Origin: Epichloe hybrida
Lineage: Eukaryota; Ascomycota; Sordariomycetes; Hypocreales; Clavicipitaceae
DNA length: 64,000 bases
Direction of reading: 5' to 3'
Assembly (NCBI GenBank): GCA_019022495.1
Contig: JAFEKR010000052.1
Span: 186,001 to 250,000, forward strand
Shown here: piece by piece, positions 33,852-42,618 of the stretch
How the letters are laid out: the number at the start of each line of letters is the position of its first letter
Position numbering within the stretch: position 1 is the first letter of the stretch
Translations under genes and position numbers: made by a program
The notes under the pieces: generated by a model
What the model saw: only the letters and a program-made list of their open reading frames with translations
Databases searched by the model: none
Told to the model about the DNA's origin: nothing

Positions 33852-34384
33852 TGCTCTGTTGGAAGCTGCTCTCGCGATGGAAAACCGAGAGGAATATATC
33901 TACTTTTCGTGAGTGCGATGTCTGTTGGTTGGAGCTTTTGCAATAATTCACGGAAAAAAAGAGAGTGAGTGCGAGCATGAGCGGCTTTATGAAGAACGAT
34001 TTGCATTCTTACTATACGACACGGACTCGACAGATTCTCTGGCTTGGACTGCAGTCACGGATGATTTGAGATGCTGATACTTCCCAAAGTACTAGATGTT
34101 TCATCATGTTGGTCCTAGCTATGCAACTACGAAACAACCACACAGCTTCATTTCTACAACCCATTGTAGCAACTTGGTGACCCGCACGGCCGATCGCCCA
34201 CGCTAATCCGCATCATCACTGCAATTACGGGGCTTCAGGGCCCGAGCCCGAGGCAAATGAATCCGAGCGTCGTCTGAGACGCGTTGCAGCGAGAGCTCAC
34301 GACTTCACGAGGCCATGTACGGAGTAGTTACCGTGAGCATGGAGAACGCCCATCGTCAGCGAGACGGGCTGCGAAGAGTTCTCC

Positions 34385-34438
34385 AAGACGACGCTCGCAG
34401 ATCAACGCAGCTACCCTGTTGCCATGTCCAAAGTGAGG
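34385..34438. pseudogene. Short duplicated fragment of RRP41
   Basis: About 54 bp align with the antisense strand of RRP41 exon 2 (32079-32131), with about seven differences including one inserted A. Several differences are transitions (GACC/GATC, CAACT/CAGCT, GTCGC/GTTGC). It is too short to encode anything; it marks a past local duplication about 2.3 kb from its source. Alignment was made by eye. Confidence 0.6.
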
Positions 34439-34716
34439 TGCGATGCCCTTGGTGAGATCGTGGTTGCAACCAGGTCAGGATTCGAAGCCGAGCCGAGCCG
34501 GAACAACTGGTCGGGCCGTTGAACATGGCGCATTTCTGAATCGATGAGAATTATCACACACACACATTTCATCAACACGGCCATTTCTCATCACATAGGA
34601 CCATATATATTCTCAACACCTCCCTCTGGTGTCTCTCACAGGGAATGGCTGACATGCATACGAGGCATGGCTACCCGAGAACCCAGGTGTCTAGATAGTA
34701 GATGGGGGCCTATTTT

Positions 34717-34885
34717 CATCGTTTTATTACATCGTTTTATTACATCGTCTTATTACATCGTTCTGTTACATCGATTTATTACATCGTCTTATTACATCGT
34801 TCTGTTACATCGTTCTGTTACATCGTCTTATTACATCGTTCTGTTACATCGATTTATTACATCGTCTTATTACATCGTCTAATCC
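34717..34885. repeat. 13-bp minisatellite, 13 copies
   Basis: CATCG begins every 13 bp exactly from 34717 to 34873, unit CATCGTYTTATTA with variants (GTTTTATTA, GTCTTATTA, GTTCTGTTA, GATTTATTA). The variants form a higher-order order, the block B-C-D-B occurring twice, implying block duplication. It is non-coding although frames stay open. Confidence 0.95.
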
Positions 34886-34993
34886 ACATCTTTGTATCTA
34901 CATCGTTTTATCCAGCTTCTGAAACTCCGTGTGTACGTTTAAACTGCGAAACGACCATTACACTTCTCTCCTCATGTATGCAGTAAGCAACAA

Positions 34994-35967
34994 TTATGTG
35001 AACGAACCACCGGTCAGGAGGATGACTTGACCTGTATTGCACGTTAGCGGACTGATCTCAAGCAGCTCAATTGTGTCGTCCATTGCAACATACCATTCAC
35101 CCATTCGCTGTCGCGATGACCCAAAAAGGCAACCACACGTGCAATGTCCTCGGCCACGGCAACCCGCTTGAGCGGACAAAAGTTTGCCAGACCCTTGTCA
35201 ATGACGTCCATGGAGGTGTCGGGAGTCGCACCTGGTACGTAATGCCAGGCATTCCTGCTCTTCAGATTAGTTTACTTGCCCACGACTTACACGACGGTGA
35301 AGACGGCGCCTCTCTCTGCTGGCTGCCGGGGCTTCGACGAAAAAAGAAAAACTTACGCGTCATACATGTCCGTCTTTACACCACCTGGGGCAATGGCGTT
35401 GACGGTGATTTGCTTGTGGCCGCAGTCGACGGCGAAGCTGCGGGTGAAGCCCTCGACGGCGCATTTGCTGCCGGCGTAGAGAGCATGGTTGGGAATGCCC
35501 GACATGGTTGCCGCGACGGACGAGGTGAAGATGATGCGGCCGCCCCTGTTCAGATGCTTGTACGCGTGCTGGGCGACGAAGAACTGGGCCCGCGTGTTGA
35601 GGTTGAAGACGCGATCAAAGTCCTCCTCGGTGACTTCGTCCTCTGGCTTGAACACCTCGGTGCCCGCGTTGGACACCACCATGTCGAGGTGGCCGAAGTG
35701 TGCCAGGGCCTGCTCGAAGAGCTTCGAGATTTGCGCGACCTTGGTCACGTCGGCCTTGATGGCCACGGCGCGGCTGCCGTGTCGGACGATTTCCTCGACC
35801 ACCTTGTTCGCGGCGCCCTCGGTGCCGTCGCTATTGTAGTTGACGACGACCGAGGCCCCGCGTTTTCCGAGCTCGATGGCGATGCCTCGACCGAGTCCAC
35901 GTCCTGCTCCGGTGATCAGAGCCACTTTGCCCTGGAGCGAGCGTACTTGGTTCCCATCTGACGCCAT
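34994..35967 (-). CDS. SDR, tri/tetrahydroxynaphthalene (or versicolorin-type) reductase-like
   Basis: Three exons (35967-35357, 35254-35094, 35031-34994; introns 35255-35356 and 35032-35093) give 269 aa. The NADPH-binding motif is LITGAGRGLGRGIA. Then come VVVNYNSDGTEGA, MVVSNAGTEVF, FDRVFNLNTRAQFFVAQ, FTSSVAAT (catalytic Ser), HALYAGSKCAVEGF (Tyr-x-x-x-Lys) and VNAIAPGGVKTDMYDA. After splicing follow PLKRVAVAEDIARVV and the C terminus QVILLTGGSFT. This matches fungal polyhydroxynaphthalene and anthraquinone reductases, which reduce an aromatic triol or tetraol ring with NADPH. The acceptor at 35255 is the only one keeping the C-terminal frame. It is divergent from the prenyltransferase (784-bp shared promoter) and next to the scytalone-dehydratase-like gene, its functional partner in DHN-type pathways. 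Confidence 0.9.
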
Positions 35968-36750
35968 TGTATGAGTGCGTGTGTGAGTGAGAGGAGTGTG
36001 TGTGAAGTTGTATGTATGTGAAGAATGATGCGAGGTGGAAGAGGGCAAGAAATGTGTGAGTTTTTGCTCCAGATCAAAGTTGTTGAAATTTCTTGCTGCC
36101 ACAGGTGCCTAATTGGAAGTATGGATTATATATACCTCGTCGACTCGTCGAGTTCAAAGCCATGTCCCATCAAAGCGTGCAGCCACGGCACCACAAAGAT
36201 GCTTGCATGTCAAGTCGTCGTTTCGTCACCTGCTCATGGGAGAGGGGCTTTGACGATCTCAGGCACGGCACGGTCGTTTCTAACTTTTTGAAACATCAGT
36301 GCTGTGCAAAAGCTCGTGTGCTCGAGCAACCACTAGCGTTGGCACGGAGTGGGTAGGTTCAGATCAATCAAACGAAACAGCAGTCTTGTAGCGATGTTCA
36401 TCTTTACATATTCCGGAATACATCAGCGTACGGCCCAGCTAGTAGGTGCAGATAATCAAGGGTTGAAGCTTGTTTCACCCTGTACTTTCGTATATCTGTG
36501 CCATCTATTTCTATTCGAGTATTCGGAACATTGAAACAGCCTCCCTGCCCCTTGCCGTGTTCTGAGCTTCCCAGACGACTCCTTTGCGACTCCTGCGCGA
36601 CTCCCGTGAGACTCGCACAGGGGTATAAATTAAGAGAGACAATCAGTGCTCCCCCCCCCTCCCGTTATAGCAACATAACATAAACGCAACGCACTAAACG
36701 CACCGGACACTATTCTATTACTTTCACAATCTTTTCCTTGGCGATTCAAC
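35968..36750. promoter_or_regulatory. Shared divergent promoter, SDR and prenyltransferase
   Basis: The 784 bp between two outward-pointing cluster genes. On the DMATS side a TATA box (TATAAAT, 36624-36630) lies about 120 bp before the ATG and is preceded by the phased repeat 36576-36615. The SDR side has a GT-rich 5' UTR-like tract (35980-36015). Confidence 0.7.
36576..36615 (+). promoter_or_regulatory. Four 11-bp-phased CGACTCC-like repeats upstream of DMATS TATA box
   Basis: CGACTCCTTTG, CGACTCCTGCG, CGACTCCCGTG and AGACTCGCACA start at 36576, 36587, 36598 and 36609, that is, one DNA turn apart. They end 8 bp before TATAAAT. This geometry suits repeated activator sites on one face of the helix. 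The protein is unknown. Confidence 0.55.
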
Positions 36751-38297
36751 ATGACGGAAGGAGAAACGGAGCAGAACAGCCAGCCACCCAAGGCCTGGGC
36801 GGCCATTTCGCAGTGGTTGCCATCGCGCAGCGCTGACGAAGACCATTGGTGGAAGGTGACAGGAACACAGCTGGCAACTTTGATGGATGCAGCTGGGTAT
36901 TCGCAGGAGAGGCAATTCGAAGCGCTTTTATTCCATCATCAATGGACTGTGAGTTTTTTTTTTCTTTTTTTCTTTTTTCCACTGACAGCCTTGGGCGCCA
37001 CTTTTGAAAAACACACGTAAGAGTCCAGACTGAACCAAAGGCCATCAGATACCATACATGGGCAAAGCACCAACGCCAGACGGCGCCCCGAGGTGGCCGT
37101 CCATACTGGGTGTCGAGGGAATGCCGCTGGAATACTCCTGGAAATGGAACTCGCCCACGGGCCAGCCGGAGGTTCGGTACACGTTGGAAGGGATCGGCCG
37201 GTTCAGTGGAACGGACATGGATCCGCTGAACCACGATGCCTCGCGCGAGTACTTGTACCGACTTCATGCTTCGGTGCCCTCTGTCGACGTCACCTGGTTC
37301 AATCACTTCATGGCCACCTTGTACGATCATGACCGCTCCAAGTACGCGCTGGAGGCCGCGCAGGGCGCTCGCTACTCGACCACAATCATGTTTGCTGCCG
37401 AGTTCGCCCCCAAGGGCCTGGGCATGAAGACATACTTCATACCCCGCAAGCTGGGCCAGACGCGAGCAGGACACATTCCCATGTCTGTGTGGGAGGAGAG
37501 TCTCGCTCAGCTGGATCCCGGCAACGAGGCCAGGAAGGCAACGTATGAATTCCTGGACACCCCGGAGGGAAAGCTACTGAGCCCTTTGTAAGTTGCCATG
37601 GCATAAATAACTGACCTCCCCCCCCCCTTTTCCCTAGTCGGTGACTAATAAATCCCCAACGTCCAGCTTGTTGTCCTTTGATAATGTCACACCTGCACAG
37701 TCCCGGCTCAAGTTCTACTTCCGAACACCACACACGAGCTTCAAATCCTTGCGGGAGATCCTGACCCTGGGCGGCCGCATCAGCTATCCCGAGGACAAGA
37801 TGCAGCAGCTCCGCGGATTAATCATCGCGGCCACGGGCATCGAGGCCGACTTCCCAGAGGACGAGGACGTGCCGCTCACGCCATTCTACAACCGCGCGGC
37901 CGAGCATGCCTTTGCCGAGGTGCCCGCCCTCTTGTCCGGCTACATCTACTATTTCGACATGGCCCCGGGCGCCAAGCTCCCCGAGGTCAAGTTCTACGTC
38001 CCGGTTCGGCATTACGGGCTGGACGACGGGAGCCTGGCCCGCGGCGTCACGGGCTGGATGGAGAGCCAGGGAAGAGGCCAGTTCGTCCAGGGCTATCTCT
38101 CCATGCTGCGGAGCCTCTCCCCGAAGCGGCCCCTCGATCAGGGCAAAGGCATCCAGGCCTACCTCAGCTGCATGATTAAGAAGAACGGGGAGCTCGACGT
38201 GACTTCGTACGTGGCACCTGAGGCGTTCGCCACGACGCAGAACTCGCCGTCCAAGATTGTTGTGCCGACTAGGGGAACGAGGAGGCGTGATAGCTGA
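36751..38297 (+). CDS. DMATS-type aromatic prenyltransferase (ABBA fold)
   Basis: Three exons (36751-36948, 37049-37587, 37667-38297; introns 100 and 79 nt) give 455 aa, the usual DMATS length. Exon 1 has AWAAISQWLP, DEDHWWKVTGTQLATLMDAA and ALLFHHQWT. Exon 2 has GVEGMPLEYSWKWNSPTG, RYTLEGIGRFSGTDMDPLN and VDVTWFNHFM. Exon 3 has SRLKFYFRTPHTSFKS and EVKFYVPVRHYG, which carry the Arg/Lys/Tyr residues that hold the prenyl diphosphate in this metal-independent family. These enzymes attach dimethylallyl groups to indoles, or, in polyketide clusters, to phenols, xanthones or quinones. Placed among a non-reducing PKS and hydroxynaphthalene enzymes, an aromatic polyketide is the likely acceptor. No NRPS or tryptophan-related gene is near. 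It is cytosolic, with no signal or membrane segment. Confidence 0.9.
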
Positions 38298-39285
38298 GCC
38301 AGCCATCTTGTGTTGCAACCCCGGCTTGTGTGTTTTTTGTTTCTTGGTGGCTTTTCCGAAAAAGTTTGGGGAACATGTGGAAGTTTGTTGTCCGTTGTAA
38401 TCAAGTACAGCTCGAGAGAATCATACATATATATACATTCCAACAGAGGTCTAAGAATCCATAGTCTCTTCACAGTCATGACAAAGACCCCAAATCGTAG
38501 AGCAAGCACTCGGCAACAGGAGATGGGACAACACATGGTCAGGGGAACATATTGTCATTGGGGCGGGTGACGCAGGGGGTCCTCTGTTGCCCGATGGCGG
38601 GTAATCGTCTATGACGAATTATATGCGCGCATGACCGTATTGAGGAAGCTGAAGATGCGGTCCTCAAAGTCATAATATGCCCGTGACAAGACTTGTGGGT
38701 TTGACTCCAATTACCCCTACACCACCAAAGGTTGTCTGGATTTGATTCGTGCTTTCTGATTGAATGCGCGCCATCTGTTGTAGCCTTGTCGCGTGGCTAC
38801 TGTAATTTTGCGTGCATGCATTACTCGCCGTGTTGTTTTGCTTTCCGCTCCTAGGTGGGGCCCGCACCGGCATTACTTGCCAGGAAGGGAAAGGTCACGT
38901 GGCCAGGTTCCGGTTCGGCAATGCCGACTCCGTCCAGGGACTAGACTAGAGTGGAGCTGTCAAAGCCCAACAGCCAACTGCCAACTTGCTCTCCGGTACT
39001 TCGGAGAAGCCTCGGTTCTCAGGATCTTGCCTCCCCCCCCCCCAAAGCTGTTTGTCTGTGCAGAATGCAAATGGAACATGTGGAGCGCTTCGACTGCTTA
39101 GAGTGATTACCGATTGGTTCAGGTCGGAGAGCTTGTATCACCATGACGTGGGGCCTAGAACATTTGTCGGATCTTGATCTGAAACCGGCTTCGATGGCAC
39201 GATGGACGATGGCACGATGGACGATGGCACGATGGACGATGGCACGATGGCACGATGGCACGATGGCACGAGGTGCACTTCTATT
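38298..39285. other. Convergent 3' region of prenyltransferase and membrane protein
   Basis: No gene recognised. It carries the short tandem repeat 39192-39270 near the membrane-protein stop codon. Confidence 0.5.
39192..39270. repeat. GATGGCAC / GATGGAC tandem repeat
   Basis: About three copies of a 15-bp unit (CGATGGCACGATGGA) followed by four 8-bp CGATGGCA units, just downstream of the membrane-protein stop codon. Confidence 0.9.
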
Positions 39286-41021
39286 CTACAGGCGGGATGG
39301 CAAGTCCTCGGTCATGTACATGGTTGCTCTGCTTGACCGCCGCGGCCGGGCTGGTCTCAAGACGTCCATCAGCGATTGCCTCCGACTCACTCTGGTCGTG
39401 TCTCTGGGAGGGAGCATCCCGTCTTGGTGGCTCCGCCGCCGAGGTCCTCCCACTCCTCCTGCCCCGGCGGCCCCTTCTTCTCCGAGCCCAGGGGCAGGGG
39501 CTTCATCATCTGCAGCATCGACGTGAAGCAGGGCAAGCAGCGGGCCCTTTTCCCCAATGGTCCCCGAGCGCAGAATCTCATAGCGAACGCCGAGCCTCTC
39601 AAGTTCCCGCTCAATGTCGCGTTGCCCCAAGGCGCTTGTTCCCAAGGGAGTCCCGTCGTCCTTGTCCTTGGCTCCTCCTCCCTTCTCCCCACCGCCGCCC
39701 ATCTTCTTGGCGCAGTACTGGCCCGGTCCGCTGGCGCCGTTGGGGACATGGAAGAGCGAGTCGACGCGGAACGCGGCATACGCGGCCACGGTGACGAGCT
39801 CCAGCAGGAACTGCGTGCCGTAGAAGACGGGCTTGCTGAACAGCGTCGACATGGCCGCCGGGCTCTCGGGGTTCAGCAGGGCCGCCAGCCTGACCGCCGC
39901 GCCGGCCGCCAGGGTGACGGCGCTGAAAACGAGCAACGTCGCCTTGGGGCGGAACTGCCCCGTGCCGAAGTTCTCCGGCGGCAGGCCGGGGACGGCGCTC
40001 GCGAGGAACATCCACACCAGCGGCATGGTCGCCAGCATCATGTTCCAGGACGAGCCCAGCTTGAGCAGCTTCTCGGCCGTGTGCAGTCGCTCCGCCTGCC
40101 CGGCGCTGAAGAAGCTGACCGAGATGACGATGATGTTCAGGACGGTGACGACGGGCACGGAAAAGATGAGCGCGAGGGAAAAGTAGCTGAAGACGGGGTG
40201 CCAGCCGACGGAAGGGTGCATGGCCCGAACGAGGCGCTGCGCGAAGAATAGATTGACTGCAAAAAGAACCACGGCGCTGAAAAAAAAGAGACATTAGCCG
40301 TTGAAAAAAAAAAGGGGGGGGGACAAACCACGTACCCGCCATTTTGGAAAATGCTCGCGGCCAGGACGACTCCGCGAGAGCTGGCAAAGGCCCATACTAT
40401 GCGGAAAATACAGGTCACGACCCGTACCATGCAGAAATCGAAGACGAGGTCTGAAAGGAGGAACTTGTGACCTCGCTTGGCATTGGCGCGATAGATTGTG
40501 ATGTGCACGAAGGCCCCCAGGGCAAAAAGAACGAGGAAGACGACGGCGATGGGGACGTCGACTGTCGAAGATGGTGCGCCGCCCAAGAAAGCCGCGTTCA
40601 GTGGATCTAGCATCCTCATCTCGGGCTGGCCGACTATGAGCCCTTCATTGTTCAAATTTTCTGGTATTTGTGGCATTTGTGGTATGGGGGGGTCCTTTCC
40701 CTGAACAGAGGTAGGCGCAGCAGTGGCTGTCGTCGTCGTCGTCGTCGAGGTTTCGATGACGGTCACAGTCACCTGTGATGGTGATATCACATGTGGCCGC
40801 ACGATCCTGGGACGAGAAGAAGTAGCCGGCTCGTCGCGCAGCGCTAATAAAGCGGCGGCGCTGCAAAGGCAGGTGCTGGCGGCGGTGGGAAGAGACGCAT
40901 CGTTCATGAGAGTACTCGTCGTGCTCAAGTCTGGCGGTGGTGATGGTGACTGCAGAATAGGCAACGTGTAGCCAGGAGAAGCATAAGCTCCAGCAGAACC
41001 GGGTCGGCCTGCGAAAGCCAT
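39286..41021 (-). CDS. Multipass membrane protein, DUF3112-like
   Basis: Two exons (41021-40336 and 40276-39286; intron 40277-40335, 59 nt) give 558 aa from MAFAGRPGSAG (an upstream Met at 41051 is possible). After a disordered Ser/Thr/Pro N terminus of about 160 residues come about seven membrane segments. They include IAVVFLVLFALGAFVHITIY, FDFCMVRVVTCIFRIVWAFA, VVLFAVNLFFAQRLV, YFSLALIFSVPVVTVLNIIV, LATMPLVWMFLASAVPGL, TLLVFSAVTLAAGAAVRL and FLLELVTVAAYAAFRV. A cytosolic tail rich in Gly/Lys/Asp/Arg follows. The layout (FDFCMVR, GWHPVF, AERLHTAEKLLKLGSSW) fits the fungal DUF3112 family of unknown function. It has no MFS or ABC transporter motif. It shares a 1.6-kb divergent promoter with the PKS, so a role in export, membrane handling or sensing of the product is a fair guess, unproven. 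Confidence 0.72.
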
Positions 41022-42618
41022 CCGAACAGACTTTGTTGAAGACCAAGGCAACGGGACGCCGGGTCGCTATCGTCGTATCTTGGAATTAAACTCTGGAAAG
41101 CAGGCAGGATCAGGTCATGGTAATGTAGTATGAGACTGTATTGCCCGTCATATCAGCAATGAGAGAGTCAGGTAATGATGGGGGAACACGTCTCACGGCG
41201 TGATGACGAAAGCATTCGCACGCAACATTGTGCCGACCATTTAACAGACGAAACATGGCCAAATTCAAGCGATGACGGCAAGCAGTCATGTGCAATTCAT
41301 GTGCAATTCATGTCTGGCCGTATCGCCGTCTCCGAAGTGGCCTTGTTTGGCAATGTTCGGATCGCAGGAAGCCGCGGCCTTTGCTTCCAATGTCCGACGT
41401 TTCGCCCGTGAGTCATGCAAGCAAGTTGACGTCAAGAAAAAAAAAAGAGAGAGAACGGAGAAAAACAACAAGACGACAAGAGATGAAGTTGATACGAATG
41501 ATGTGACGCCATACAACCAAGCTGACGTCAGAAACACACAAGACGACGAGAGATGACGAAGAGAATTGAGGCGAATGGTGCCACGCTAGTGCCGCGAATG
41601 CCAGCGAGAGCATCAATTTCGGGGTCTCCGGGTCTTCGGTTCACCTTGTCTTGTCTTGTAAGTTGTTGCCCTCGGGCTGCGCTTGTGCTCAAGCCCCCTT
41701 TTCTTCGTGAAGCACCCTGAAACCAAAAGGTCCTGGGAATGGGGGAAACACGTCGGAAACATGCACAGCAGTGAGCAGTCATTGCGAGAGTAAGCTGCAG
41801 GCAGGGCTTTTTTGTCGCACATTGATTGGGGACGAAAAGTGCATATCTAGACGAAGATTTGTTCCATCGGCAGTCCACAATGAAAGATGGAAAGTTGCTC
41901 ACCAGATCCATGGTGAATGTACTAATGGCAGAGGGTAGATTGGGGGGTTTCCCAAATGAGAACACACACGGACGTACAACACATTACCGGAAAAGTCGCA
42001 ACCCGGACGGCGGCGGCTCGCTCCTCGTGACATTTTGCACAGACATCTGTTTATGTAAACGAGAGCCAACGCTTGGAGAAGGGGGGCGAGGTAGACTCCT
42101 CGTCGCACGTAGGAGGCGAGACCGTTTTACCCTGGTTTTATCTAATACACACATTATTCTCTCTCACAGAAAAAGGCTTGTTGATGATGATGCCCCCCGA
42201 AAAAGTTCCATTCGGGTTCTCGAATCGTATATCCACATCTAGGAACGAAAAAAAAAGCCCGTGACTTGATCCAGCTCGTGGGTAGCTGAAACGAACAACT
42301 ACAGCAGATTGAACAAGATGAAACTGAGTCTGGACATCGTGTATCAGCAACCATCGGCTATGCGATGAACGGAGATTACGTGAATAACGTATAAAGAAGT
42401 CTTCCGTCTTGATCAAACCAACCCAAACAAAGCATCCTCATCATATACCTGACTCTGTGTTATAGTTCCTCATGCCTCCTACGCCACCCTCGTGAGCTAG
42501 TCAGGAGCTCATTAATTTTTTACTTATTCGTCTTCCATCTTCCGTCTTCCGTCTTGGTTTTCTTAATCTCGAATCGCGATTACCTCTCCACCATCCCATT
42601 TTCCCCCAGCCCGCAATA
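41022..42618. promoter_or_regulatory. Shared divergent promoter, membrane protein and PKS
   Basis: 1.6 kb without a supportable gene between two outward-pointing cluster genes. It holds the duplicated TGACGTCA element (41427-41584), a direct repeat GTGCAATTCAT near 41289-41310, and a TTCCGTCTTCC repeat near 42535-42555 in the likely PKS 5' UTR. Confidence 0.6.
41427..41584 (+). promoter_or_regulatory. Tandem duplication, each copy headed by a TGACGTCA palindrome
   Basis: TGACGTCA occurs at 41427-41434 and 41523-41530, 96 bp apart, each inside a 10-bp perfect palindrome (TTGACGTCAA, CTGACGTCAG). Each is followed by AAGACGAC-AGAGATGA and a CGAATG-TG-ACGC block, so the whole unit is a degenerate tandem duplication. 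TGACGTCA is the CRE site of ATF/CREB-type bZIP proteins. Confidence 0.65.

Larger units (their letters stand above)
33852..34993. other. Intergenic region: RRP41-derived fragment and 13-bp minisatellite
   Basis: No intact gene between the dehydratase and the reductase. It contains a fragment related to RRP41 (34385-34438) and the minisatellite 34717-34885, both annotated separately, plus a CA microsatellite near 34556. Confidence 0.6.

Noticed and set aside
34717..34885. CRISPR-like array
   Set aside because: Units are directly adjacent 13-mers without spacers, in a eukaryotic genome; it is a minisatellite.
35071..35961. 296-codon plus-strand ORF over the SDR gene
   Set aside because: Complement of the SDR, whose NADPH-binding, catalytic and splice features are clear on the minus strand.
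39376..40251. 291-codon plus-strand ORF over the membrane protein
   Set aside because: Arg/Glu/Gln-rich shadow of the hydrophobic minus-strand gene.
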